Positions 7,847 through 15,124 of a DNA stretch of 17,483 nt are shown piece by piece. The notes under the pieces were generated by a model. The model saw only the letters and a list, made by a program, of their open reading frames with translations. It was not told the origin of the DNA and did not search any database. The stretch is taken from the NCBI GenBank assembly GCA_002449555.1, contig DJXA01000163.1, positions 19,751 through 37,233 on the forward strand, in the 5' to 3' direction. Every line of letters starts with the position of its first letter. The first letter of the stretch is position 1. Origin of the DNA: Atopobiaceae bacterium UBA7016. Its GTDB lineage: Bacteria; Actinomycetota; Coriobacteriia; Coriobacteriales; Atopobiaceae. The position numbers and the translations under genes are program-made.

Positions 7847-8878
7847 ATGAATAACAAGAATGTCACATTTTTTAATCATACGTCCAATGACACGTCAACC
7901 GAAGATTGGGCAGCATTCCTCCGTCTTGTCTCCACTCCCCCGCACAAGATTCATAATGCCAAAGAGGGCAGGCACAGTTTGGAGCGGGAGGACATCGTGC
8001 AGACCATCACCAGCCAAGAGGGCTTTGCCGCACTGGAAAACAACAGCGTGCTGGGAACGCTTCCCACCATGAGCAACGCGCGTATCGAGTTTGCGGGAAC
8101 GGGCAACGTGCTGTACTGCGAAGAGGGCGTCAAGCTCAACGGTACTATTCGCTTTCCGGGCAACAACGCGCTGGTCGTGCTGCGTGCGTCCAACCACCTG
8201 TACAGGCTCGATCTGACGGTGCACAACCATTGTCTGTTCTATTCGGGCAAGGGCTCCTACTTCAACGGTGCGCTGCATGCCATCTGCTCGGAGGGATGCT
8301 CCATCGTGTTGGGCGATGACTGCCTATACTCGTTTGGCATCTGGATTCGCACGGCAGACCCGCATCTCGTCTATGACGCGACGTCAAAGCGCCGCCTGAA
8401 CCCCAGCAAGGACGTGCTGGTGGGCGACCACGTGTGGGTGGGCCAGGATGCCATGATTCTGAAGGGCACCCACATCGGGTCGGGCAGCATTCTGGGCGCT
8501 CGGGCCGTCACCTCGGGCGAGTTGTGCTCCAATGCCTCGTGGGCAGGCGTTCCCGCACGGTGCCTGCGCGAGGACATCTTCTGGGACGACGCATGCGTGC
8601 ATCCGTGGACGCCCGAGCAAACCGAAAAGAGCCAGGTCTACCAGAAGGAGCCTGCGCTGTTCCGGCATGACGGGCAGACCGTAAGAGTCGACGAGCTTCT
8701 TGCGTGCCTCAGAGAGCCGCATGACGCAGAGCAGCGACTGGCCGTAGTCAAAGAGCGTCTGATTGCCACGGCAGGCAATCGGTTCTACCTTGGGGCCAAG
8801 ACAAAGCCGCAGGACAAGGCGAGCCGCGGAGCGCTGAAATCTGCGGCGTCGCGCCTCTTCGGCCGAGGCGATCGCTAG
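7847..8878 (+). CDS. left-handed beta-helix (hexapeptide repeat) O-acyltransferase
   Basis: A 343-residue protein. The centre (about residues 75-250) is built of short hydrophobic repeats and contains GDDCLYSFGIWIRTADPH, GDHVWVGQDAMILKGTHIGS and SWAGVPAR, the hallmarks of the xenobiotic acetyltransferase/NodL-type hexapeptide family. These enzymes use acetyl- or succinyl-CoA in the cytoplasm, usually as trimers, to O- or N-acylate a sugar; the acceptor is unknown. A charged C-terminal tail of about 90 residues follows. The start is uncertain. The ATG at 7847 lies only 14 bases from the divergent start at 7832 and has no ribosome binding site (the bases before it are CTCCTCT). A GTG at 7997 is preceded by GGGAGG with five-base spacing and would give a protein of about 293 residues. 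I kept the longer frame because residues 35-50 read as plausible coding sequence. Confidence 0.9.
   Translation: MNNKNVTFFNHTSNDTSTEDWAAFLRLVSTPPHKIHNAKEGRHSLEREDIVQTITSQEGFAALENNSVLGTLPTMSNARIEFAGTGNVLYCEEGVKLNGTIRFPGNNALVVLRASNHLYRLDLTVHNHCLFYSGKGSYFNGALHAICSEGCSIVLGDDCLYSFGIWIRTADPHLVYDATSKRRLNPSKDVLVGDHVWVGQDAMILKGTHIGSGSILGARAVTSGELCSNASWAGVPARCLREDIFWDDACVHPWTPEQTEKSQVYQKEPALFRHDGQTVRVDELLACLREPHDAEQRLAVVKERLIATAGNRFYLGAKTKPQDKASRGALKSAASRLFGRGDR
7869..7898 (-). promoter_or_regulatory. possible promoter for the cytidylyltransferase/PLP gene
   Basis: On the minus strand TTGACG (7893-7898) is followed after 18 bases by TAAAAA (7869-7874) in an unusually A/T-rich patch. That would put the transcript start roughly 30 bases before the ATG at 7832. 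The -10 box is weak (four of six matches). It lies within the first codons of the facing acyltransferase gene if that gene starts at 7847. Confidence 0.35.
7986..7991 (+). promoter_or_regulatory. ribosome binding site that favours an alternative GTG start at 7997
   Basis: GGGAGG sits five bases before an in-frame GTG at 7997-7999 within the hexapeptide acyltransferase frame, whereas the ATG at 7847 has no purine-rich sequence upstream. A CATAAT box at 7952-7957 could be the -10 element of a transcript starting about 30 bases before this GTG. I could find no good -35 hexamer for it. Confidence 0.4.
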
Positions 8879-8905
8879 GAATACATGGCGCGGTTCTTCG
8901 CAGGC

Positions 8906-9961
8906 CTACGCGAAGATTCGCTTTTTGATAGCCGCGTGCGCACGTACCATAAGCAGGCAGAACGGAATGCCCGTGACAAGACATGCGAGCACAAAGGGCA
9001 GTGCTCCGCGCGTGGCTATCGGCCTGAGCAGAATCATGGGAACGCGCTGGTATATATAGAAGAAAAAGAGGTATCTGCCCGCATAGTACAGGGGCTTGCT
9101 CACGTGCTTCATGCGCATCTGCAGCATAAGCACCATGGCGCAGAAGGCAAGCGTCATGGCAAAGTACCAGCTCAAACCGCTGCCGCGCTTCCCATGGAGG
9201 TATACGAGCGCCACGACGCTTCCCGCAAAGAGAAGCGCCCACACGGGCAGCATGCGCAGCGAATCTAGCTTGAGCGAGCGCACGCGCTCAACCACCAGCG
9301 AAAGCACCATACCCGCCGGATAGCAGACAATGGTGTTGTAGAAGTGCGAACCAATCTCGTCATGCCGAAGCGCCCACGCGTACAACAGCGAAAGCACCGT
9401 GACGAGCGCCACACCCAGCGGGCGCTGCTTCTCATCCGGAAACACCCGAAACGCCGCGTACGTTGCCACCCACATCGCGAGGATGGCAAAGATGTACCAG
9501 TTGCTGTTTCCGAGGCTCTTCCAGCCCACCATCGCGAGAAGCACCGTCTCAACGTTGGTCTGTCCGCCTCTGATGGGAAGAAGCACGAGGTAGACGGCCA
9601 GCGCGATCCACACGTCAAGGAGGAAGGGCAGGATGCGGCGCGCAGGAAACGCTTTGATGTAGCCCGGCTTGTGCTTGATTGACTCCATGGCACCAAAGCC
9701 CGAATAGAACAGAAACGTGGTGACCATAAGCTGCCCCAGGTACGAAACGACCTTGAGGCAACCCTCATCAAGCGGGCCAAACGCCTCCTCGGGCACGTAC
9801 CCCTTGGCATGCGAGAGGAAGACGATGGAGATGAAGAGACCGTTCACGCATGACGTGATGGCGGGCGCCATGAAGTCATCGGCGTCCATGGAGAGCGCCT
9901 TGGGGACGCCAAGCATCCCCAAGGCGAACAACGCCACAGCTAAGCCAAGCACGAGCGTCAT
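8906..9961 (-). CDS. polytopic membrane acyltransferase (acyltransferase family 3-like)
   Basis: A 351-residue, very hydrophobic protein with about ten membrane segments and short charged loops. IVFLSHAKGYV places a histidine (His51) at the end of a hydrophobic segment, as in family-3 (OafA/fucose 4-O-acetylase-like) membrane acyltransferases. Helices such as LLDVWIALAVYLVLLPI and WYIFAILAMWVATYAAF follow. Members move acetyl or other acyl groups from the cytoplasm to sugars of surface polymers. Family assignment rests on hydropathy and the His motif, so an oligosaccharide-unit transport or polymerase-like protein is not excluded. The ATG at 9961 lies eight bases after the upstream stop and uses GAGGAG, which overlaps the last codons of the GT2-TagF gene: a clear operon junction. 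Met25 (9889) is a weaker alternative start that would remove the first hydrophobic segment. It converges with the beta-helix acyltransferase, 27 bases between stops. Confidence 0.78.
   Translation of the reverse strand: MTLVLGLAVALFALGMLGVPKALSMDADDFMAPAITSCVNGLFISIVFLSHAKGYVPEEAFGPLDEGCLKVVSYLGQLMVTTFLFYSGFGAMESIKHKPGYIKAFPARRILPFLLDVWIALAVYLVLLPIRGGQTNVETVLLAMVGWKSLGNSNWYIFAILAMWVATYAAFRVFPDEKQRPLGVALVTVLSLLYAWALRHDEIGSHFYNTIVCYPAGMVLSLVVERVRSLKLDSLRMLPVWALLFAGSVVALVYLHGKRGSGLSWYFAMTLAFCAMVLMLQMRMKHVSKPLYYAGRYLFFFYIYQRVPMILLRPIATRGALPFVLACLVTGIPFCLLMVRAHAAIKKRIFA
8910..8926 (+). terminator. weak hairpin with T-run between convergent acyltransferase genes
   Basis: GCGAAGATTCGC followed by TTTTT lies just beyond the plus-strand acyltransferase stop, inside the 3' end of the convergent gene. 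The stem is at most four or five pairs with a very small loop, so termination here is only a possibility. Confidence 0.2.
9896..9926. repeat. perfect 11-bp inverted repeat inside the membrane acyltransferase gene
   Basis: CGCCTTGGGGA (9896-9906) and TCCCCAAGGCG (9916-9926) are exact reverse complements separated by nine bases. They fall in codons about 12-22 of the acyltransferase, so the mRNA could form a strong GC-rich hairpin soon after the start codon. There is no T-run on either strand, so it does not look like a terminator. Confidence 0.8.
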
Positions 9962-9969
9962 GAGACTGG

Positions 9970-12636
9970 CTACTCCTCGTTGAAAAGTGCCTGGTACAGG
10001 CGGTCTCGCTGCTTGTTGTCGTAGTGCAGGAAGAAGCCCTTCTCGCGCTCGGCATACCGCTCAAGCGGTTTGCCGTCGTTCTTCAGGAGGCGCTCGATGG
10101 CATCGATTGCCTCGTCCGCGGTACGCGCGTACTCGCCGAGCGCGTCGTCCAGCGGCATGTCGAGCTCGTTGTAGTTATTGATGCCCGCACGGAACTCGTT
10201 CATGTCGGTGATGTAATAGATGAGCGCGCGTTTGAGATAGACGAAGTCAAACGAGTACGAGGAGTAGTCCGTGATGATGACGGCAAACTCGTTCTCCTCG
10301 ATGCGCTCCGAAGTGATGGTCACCGCGGGGTTGGGGCTCGAGAAGCAGTCCTCGTAGCAGGCAAAGTTGGGATGCAGCTTGAAGACCAGCTCGTACCCGT
10401 ATTCGTCCAAGAGCTTCCCCAGGCGCTCGCTTTTCAGCAGGCCGTCCAGGCCCTTGAAGTAGTTGGAGTTCTTGAACTTGTCGGGATACGGCGTGCGCTT
10501 GCCGTTTTCGTCCATCTCGCTGATGAGATAGAAACGCCAAGAGGGGCACAGCAGGATCTTCTTCTTGGCGGGGACCTCGTGCTCGATGAAGTCGTAGCGC
10601 GGCATGCCGCAATCGATGAGGTCTTCGCGCATGAAGCCGTACTGCCCCGTCAGGTTGTCGATCTCGAACTGCGTGGACACGACCTCCTTGTCAAAGAGGA
10701 TGCGGTCGTACGAGTAGTACCAGGGCATATGCGCCCACAGCACGCCATGCTGCAGGTAGACGAGCTCGGCGTTGTCGAAGTCGGCGTAGTACTTGCGGCG
10801 GCCGTCGCTCCAAGGCATCACGCACTTGCGCGAGACGTCAGAGCAAAGCACCTTCTCGGCCAGCAGGTGCAGGAAGCGGTGCGTCCTGCCGCCATGCTTG
10901 ATGATGAAGGCATGGGTTGCGCCCTTGGGAAGCTCGGGGCTGGTTCCCTGCGCGGCGTAGTAGCGGGTCACGCCATCCTTGATGAGGCAATCGTGCTCAA
11001 ACTGCTGCCACGCGTTGTCAAGACGACCCGGCGCGTCGATGTAAATCCAAATGCGCTTGCCGCGCTTGCGCATTTGGTCCATGGCTTCATACAGGGCAAA
11101 GCGAGACGCCCTTACCTTGGGGCTCGATACCTTGCCAAAGGTCTTCCATGCGGCATGCTCGGCCTTGGCGCCAAGTTTGCGAACCGCGATGGTGGCAACG
11201 CCAGACTTGAGCACCACGCGATGCCCCAGCTGGACATACTCCTGCTTGCCCAATTCGGAGAAGTTCACGCGATTAGCGAGGTAGGTAAACCTAAGCGGTA
11301 TCTCAATGCCGCCGATGGTCAGATAGAAGCGTGTGTCCGAGGGCTCGCCAAAGGGCACGAAATAGCGGAAGCCATAGGTCTTAGCTATTTCGGAGTTGGT
11401 GCCGACCCTTCCCCACGAAGTCGTGACAAACGGAACCTGCTCGTCCTTCACGACACCATGGACGGTATGGGAGGCAAACAGCTTAATCTCCTCGTTGATG
11501 AACGCAAAGGCAGGAGACTTGACGACGGCGACGAGCTTCAGCCCCTTGGTCGTGGTACGCGAGCGCAGGATGTTGACCTCAACGCGCCCTTCAGCGTAGA
11601 GCACGTCGTCGCCATGCATCAGGGTGATGCCCCCATTGCCCAACCCATACGTGAATGCATCGGCGCCCCACTTGAGGCCTAGGATGTAGTAGCGGTGATA
11701 CTGATGGACATTGGGATGGCGCATAATGACCTCGTCATCAACGCCCTGCAACAAGGCGCGCAGGCGCGCGATTGCCTTGTCGTACTCCTCGCCTTCGAGG
11801 TGGGTGGGCAGGGCGGCGTTGGCACGCATCTTCCAGCCAAGGTCATGCACAAGTAGCGACTGGAGGAACCGTGGGGGCTTATTGTCGCACAGACTGTAAA
11901 GGTGCTCGTACATGCGCATCGTGTTGTTGTAGACGTAGTACGGCCTGACCGCATTGTTGGTAACGCTGTCCTCGTTCTTGTTCCACTGGTATTCGGGGCC
12001 TGCGCAGTAGCCGATAACGGGGTTCTCCAGCAGGATCTCGGAGATGTATTGCTGGTCTTCGTGATAGATGACACCGTTTTCCGACACGAAGTCGAAGGTG
12101 TGGTTGTTCTCAAAGCGGTTCTTCACCACGATGTTCATGGTTGTCTGCGTGGCCAGCCAGTTGTCGCCCTCGTTGAGGTTATAGATTCCGGTGCTGGTCA
12201 GCACGTCGTAGCGGTAGTGTAGCGCGAGCTTCTTGCCGTCCTGATACGGCACGATAGGATAGGTGACCAGGTCAACCTTGTCATAGTTGCGGTCGAAGAA
12301 CGCGCTTACCGTCGCGAGCACGTTGTCGGTCCACTCGTCGTCAGGGTCAAGATAGAAGATGTACTTTCCCCTGGCGGCGTGGATGCCGGCGTTGCGCGCG
12401 GAGCAGACTCCCCCGTTCTCCTTGGCAATGACCTTTACCCACGGATTCTCTTCCTGGAACGCACGCAGCAGGGCCAGCGAGGAGTCCTTCGACCCGTCAT
12501 CAACAAAGATCGCCTCGAAGCGATCCTTCTCCAGCGTCTGCTTCTGCAGCGTTTCGAAGCAACCGCTGAGGAACTGCTCCTTGTTGTACACGGGAATAAC
12601 GATGCTTGCCACCAAATTGGTGTCGTTTTGTGACAT
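9970..12636 (-). CDS. GT2 glycosyltransferase fused to a TagF-like CDP-glycerol glycerophosphotransferase
   Basis: An 888-residue bifunctional protein. The N-terminus (about 8-250) is a GT-A family 2 glycosyltransferase: ASIVIPVYNKEQFL (10-23), FVDDGSKDSS (44-53), GGVCSARNAG (75-84), the DxD-type YLDPDDEW (95-102) and the HED site at 192-194. A beta-rich middle (about 335-460) has no obvious assignment. The C-terminus (about 525-885) is glycerophosphotransferase-like: LQHGVLWAHMP (628-638), CPSWRFYL (697-704), VFKLHPN (751-757) and IITDYSSYSFDF (787-798). Such fusions add a sugar and a polyol phosphate to one growing chain at the cytoplasmic membrane face. Whether this one polymerises or adds a single unit is unknown. 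I take the ATG at 12636, which begins MSQNDTNLVASIVIPVYNKE; GAGGGG lies seven bases upstream. It is followed after eight bases by the membrane acyltransferase and preceded by a 115-base gap. Confidence 0.93.
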   Translation of the reverse strand: MSQNDTNLVASIVIPVYNKEQFLSGCFETLQKQTLEKDRFEAIFVDDGSKDSSLALLRAFQEENPWVKVIAKENGGVCSARNAGIHAARGKYIFYLDPDDEWTDNVLATVSAFFDRNYDKVDLVTYPIVPYQDGKKLALHYRYDVLTSTGIYNLNEGDNWLATQTTMNIVVKNRFENNHTFDFVSENGVIYHEDQQYISEILLENPVIGYCAGPEYQWNKNEDSVTNNAVRPYYVYNNTMRMYEHLYSLCDNKPPRFLQSLLVHDLGWKMRANAALPTHLEGEEYDKAIARLRALLQGVDDEVIMRHPNVHQYHRYYILGLKWGADAFTYGLGNGGITLMHGDDVLYAEGRVEVNILRSRTTTKGLKLVAVVKSPAFAFINEEIKLFASHTVHGVVKDEQVPFVTTSWGRVGTNSEIAKTYGFRYFVPFGEPSDTRFYLTIGGIEIPLRFTYLANRVNFSELGKQEYVQLGHRVVLKSGVATIAVRKLGAKAEHAAWKTFGKVSSPKVRASRFALYEAMDQMRKRGKRIWIYIDAPGRLDNAWQQFEHDCLIKDGVTRYYAAQGTSPELPKGATHAFIIKHGGRTHRFLHLLAEKVLCSDVSRKCVMPWSDGRRKYYADFDNAELVYLQHGVLWAHMPWYYSYDRILFDKEVVSTQFEIDNLTGQYGFMREDLIDCGMPRYDFIEHEVPAKKKILLCPSWRFYLISEMDENGKRTPYPDKFKNSNYFKGLDGLLKSERLGKLLDEYGYELVFKLHPNFACYEDCFSSPNPAVTITSERIEENEFAVIITDYSSYSFDFVYLKRALIYYITDMNEFRAGINNYNELDMPLDDALGEYARTADEAIDAIERLLKNDGKPLERYAEREKGFFLHYDNKQRDRLYQALFNEE

Positions 12637-12751
12637 AAAGACCCCTCATTACGTCGAGGCCATACGGCCAGGCGAGCGTATCTGACCACGCGAAGACACA
12701 GCAATGGCCACTATAGAGTCACGATATCACAATGGGGGCTGCGGCTTGCCA
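12637..12751. other. 115-base intergenic spacer between two minus-strand transferase genes
   Basis: It separates the TagB-like gene from the GT2-TagF fusion. On the minus strand there is a TATAGT hexamer (12711-12716) but no acceptable -35 element at the right distance, and a four-pair GGCC-GTAT-GGCC hairpin without a T-run. I see no small gene here. An internal promoter is possible but not shown. Confidence 0.4.
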
Positions 12752-13948
12752 CTAGTCCCCAAGCACCGTCGCGATGATCCGCTCCGTCGCGTGCCCGTCG
12801 CAGGCGCCCATGAACTTCTCACGGAAGGCTGCAACCTCCGCGGGGTCAAAGCGCTCGTCGAGGTGCTCCACCCAGTCGGCCAGTTCTTTCGTGGTAGCGA
12901 AGATGGGGCCGGGTGTCATCTCGTCGTAGTCGTAGTAGAAGCCGCGCCAATCGTCGTAGTCGGCGCGGTCGTACGCAAAGAACGCCATGGGGCGATTGAG
13001 CAGCGAATACTCGAAGACCAGCGACGAGTAGTCAGACACGCAGACATCGGCCGCCGTCATTGCCGCCTCAATGCTGAGCTGGTCAGACACGTCAAACGCA
13101 AAGTCCTGGCACCCCTGCGGAATTGCTGGTCGCTGCTTCACAAACGGATGATGTTTGATGAGAAGCACGTACTCGTTACCGAGACGCTCTTTGAGCAGAC
13201 GCAGGTCAAGCGCATCGGGTGCTTCGGCTTCGGCAATGTGGCCACGGAACGTGGGTGCATAGAGCAGCACCTTCTTATCCTTGGCCTGCGGCACCGCATC
13301 AAGCACCAGCTGACGCTGCGAGGCTAGATATGCCTCGTCAAAGTAGACATCGGTTCTGCTCACGCCGGTTGCCTGGACGACATAGGGCGTCTTTCCCAGG
13401 TCCATGGCCTCAACGTAGGCCCAGCACACCTCAGGGCTGCTCACCGTAACCAGCGAAAGGTTCTCGTAATAGGGGTGGCGCCTCTTCTCTTCTCGCGAGT
13501 CACCAAAGAGCTTATCGGCTGTGCTCATGCCAAACTTCTTGAATGCGCCGCAGGCATGCCACAGCTGCACGGCAGCAGTCTCTGCGCGCAGGGGCACGCA
13601 ACTCAGCGGGGCACTCGCCTCGCTGAGAAACACCAAGCGCGACGTGGCAGCGGCTCGAACCATCTTCATACACTGAGCATAGTAGGGCAGAGTTCCCAAG
13701 CGGTAATGTCCCAGCGAGATAAAGTCGCAGGTAAATCCCCTGTTCTCCAGCTCGCGAATCATTAGGGTAAAGTTGTCGGACGGCTGCGGCTTGGTCTCTT
13801 CAACAAAGAGCGCTACGTTGGGGCGCACCGGCGCCTTGGCCGCTCCGCGATACGCCGAGGGCAGCACTACGTCAAAGAGGGCATCGCGCACGACGGCGCG
13901 AATTCCCTTGCGGACAGGCTTTGGTATGAGCTTGGTGATGCGCGGCAT
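12752..13948 (-). CDS. CDP-glycerol glycerophosphotransferase family protein (TagB/TagF-like)
   Basis: A 398-residue protein with a basic N-terminus (MPRITKLIPKPVRKG) suited to peripheral membrane binding. Family motifs appear in order: VQLWHACGAFKKFG (127-140, catalytic-type His131), LLYAPTFRG (228-236), LLIKHHPF (262-269), CVSDYSSLVFEY (303-314) and RGFYYDYDEMTPGPI (335-349). These are the complete TagB/TarF signatures, so it should transfer glycerol phosphate or a similar alcohol phosphate from a CDP donor to a lipid-linked acceptor. No glycosyltransferase domain is attached, unlike its neighbour. An in-frame upstream start reaches 14086, but the ATG at 13948 has GAGAGGA at good spacing and the preceding codons do not resemble the family. 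A TATACT box lies about 25 bases upstream. Divergent from the LicD gene. Confidence 0.93.
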   Translation of the reverse strand: MPRITKLIPKPVRKGIRAVVRDALFDVVLPSAYRGAAKAPVRPNVALFVEETKPQPSDNFTLMIRELENRGFTCDFISLGHYRLGTLPYYAQCMKMVRAAATSRLVFLSEASAPLSCVPLRAETAAVQLWHACGAFKKFGMSTADKLFGDSREEKRRHPYYENLSLVTVSSPEVCWAYVEAMDLGKTPYVVQATGVSRTDVYFDEAYLASQRQLVLDAVPQAKDKKVLLYAPTFRGHIAEAEAPDALDLRLLKERLGNEYVLLIKHHPFVKQRPAIPQGCQDFAFDVSDQLSIEAAMTAADVCVSDYSSLVFEYSLLNRPMAFFAYDRADYDDWRGFYYDYDEMTPGPIFATTKELADWVEHLDERFDPAEVAAFREKFMGACDGHATERIIATVLGD

Positions 13949-13973
13949 GGCAATCCTCTCGACGAATGTGCCC

Positions 13974-13979
13974 AGTATA
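13974..13979 (-). promoter_or_regulatory. -10 box for the TagB-like gene
   Basis: TATACT on the minus strand matches the consensus at five of six positions and lies 25 bases before the ATG at 13948, giving a leader of roughly 20 bases. The best -35 candidates at 15-19 bases upstream are poor, so an activator or a degenerate -35 would be needed. Confidence 0.45.
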
Positions 13980-14085
13980 GTGCAGAAACGTGGGATGAAC
14001 TCGATGGCGTGAACAGGACATAACCTGCTTTGCGGACAGAAATGCAAGCGTTTCCAAACGTAGCCTTGGTGTTTTAAACGTCGCA

Positions 14086-14116
14086 TTGACCGCCGCGCGC
14101 AGCGTTATGCGATACT
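14086..14116 (+). promoter_or_regulatory. probable promoter of the licD-like gene
   Basis: TTGACC (14086-14091) is followed after 19 bases by GATACT (14111-14116), which puts the start of transcription near 14123 and leaves a leader of about 30 bases before the ATG at 14152. The same TTG could be read as an in-frame start codon, but it is better explained as a -35 element. The stretch GCGTTATGCGATAC (14102-14115) overlaps the -10 box and recurs almost exactly near 17364. Confidence 0.45.
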
Positions 14117-14151
14117 TTGCCTGTACGCAACACCAGCAGGAAGCACGGCAC

Positions 14152-15060
14152 ATGGGCCTCTCCACGTTCGAAGCACTCAAGACCGCACGCAGCGAGTCGA
14201 TGGTCATCCCCACCGACGACGAGCGCGCGCAGCTGCAGGCCATCATTCTTGAGATGCTGGACGATGTCCATGCGTACTGCGAGGCCCAGGGCCTCACCTA
14301 CCTGCTTTCTGGTGGCAACGTGCTGGGCGCCCTTCGCCACCGCGGGTTTATTCCTTGGGACGATGATGCCGACCTCTTTATGCCGCGGGCCGACTACCTG
14401 CGCTTTATTGAGGGCTTTGCCGATGCGTTCCCAGGAAAGTACTGGGTCGAGAGCCCCGAGCACACCCCGGAAGTGGGCATTCCCATCGCGCGCATTCGGC
14501 GTGAGGGCACCGTTGCACGCCTGTACAACGACATGCCCGGCGAGCACATGGGCGTGAGCGTCGACATCTTTGTGCTCGAGGACGTTCCCGACCAGCCCGT
14601 GCTTCGCAACCTGCACGGCATTCGCTGCCTTGCCGTGGGCCTCTTCTTCTCGTGTCGCCGCTTTGCCCGTGACGCCGCCTACTATCGCAAGCTTGCTGAG
14701 GGCAACGCGTCGCTCGCGCGCACCACGGCCATCAAGATCGCGCTGGGGCGCCTTGCCTCCGTGCGCTCCTTGGAATGGTGGTCGCACCACGTGGCCCGCG
14801 TGTACAGCCGGTATCGCATTCCCAATAGCACTTTCATTTCCTGCCCGTCGGGCCGTCTGCATTTTTTTGGCGAGCTGTACCGTCGCGAAGACTTCCTGCC
14901 TCCCGTAGCGGCCAGCTTCGAGGGCCGCGAATACCACATTCCGCGTCATCCTGAGGTGTACCTCGAGCGCCTGTATGGCGACTGGGAGACGCTCCCCGCA
15001 CCCGACGAGCGCGAGATTCATGGTTATGAGGAGCTCGACCTCGGAAAACCCAAGGTATAG
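14152..15060 (+). CDS. LicD family phosphotransferase
   Basis: A 302-residue cytoplasmic protein with the LicD/nucleotidyltransferase-fold signature GGNVLGALRHRGFIPWDDD (54-72, continuing ADLFMPRADY), MGVSVDIFVLE (133-143) and the C-terminal PRHPEVYLERLYGDW (264-278). In pneumococci LicD moves phosphocholine from CDP-choline to teichoic-acid sugars. Relatives in other capsule loci move other CDP-linked alcohols, so here the natural donor candidate is the product of the LicC-like fusion at 6018-7832. At 302 residues the length is normal. The ATG at 14152 has AGGAAG upstream. The frame is open back to a TTG at 14086, but that coincides with a -35-like TTGACC. It is followed after 64 bases by the WbaP-type gene in the same direction. 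Confidence 0.93.
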   Translation: MGLSTFEALKTARSESMVIPTDDERAQLQAIILEMLDDVHAYCEAQGLTYLLSGGNVLGALRHRGFIPWDDDADLFMPRADYLRFIEGFADAFPGKYWVESPEHTPEVGIPIARIRREGTVARLYNDMPGEHMGVSVDIFVLEDVPDQPVLRNLHGIRCLAVGLFFSCRRFARDAAYYRKLAEGNASLARTTAIKIALGRLASVRSLEWWSHHVARVYSRYRIPNSTFISCPSGRLHFFGELYRREDFLPPVAASFEGREYHIPRHPEVYLERLYGDWETLPAPDEREIHGYEELDLGKPKV

Positions 15061-15072
15061 GGGCATGTTTCG

Positions 15073-15081
15073 TGATATGAT
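15073..15081 (+). promoter_or_regulatory. extended -10 promoter upstream of the sugar-phosphate transferase gene
   Basis: TGATATGAT combines a TG dinucleotide and a five-of-six -10 hexamer (TATGAT, 15076-15081), which can work without a good -35. It lies in the 64-base gap after licD and about 44 bases before the ATG at 15125, so this gene may be transcribed both from here and by readthrough. Confidence 0.45.
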
Positions 15082-15124
15082 GCGTTAACTGTAGCTCAGA
15101 CGCACAAATCACCTTGGAAGCAGC

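Noticed and set aside
10024..11682. 552-codon plus-strand open frame opposite the GT2-TagF gene
   Set aside because: Antisense shadow; the minus strand carries complete GT2 and glycerophosphotransferase motifs over the same bases.
12661..12672. GGCC-ATAC-GGCC hairpin as a terminator after the TagB-like gene
   Set aside because: Only four pairs, no T-run, and it lies too close to the next start codon.
14086..14151. N-terminal extension of LicD starting at the TTG at 14086
   Set aside because: The TTG is part of a -35-like TTGACC, the extra 22 residues are not LicD-like, and the ATG at 14152 has AGGAAG upstream.
14074..15066. 330-codon minus-strand open frame opposite licD
   Set aside because: The plus strand shows the full LicD signature with a ribosome binding site; the minus frame has no motif.
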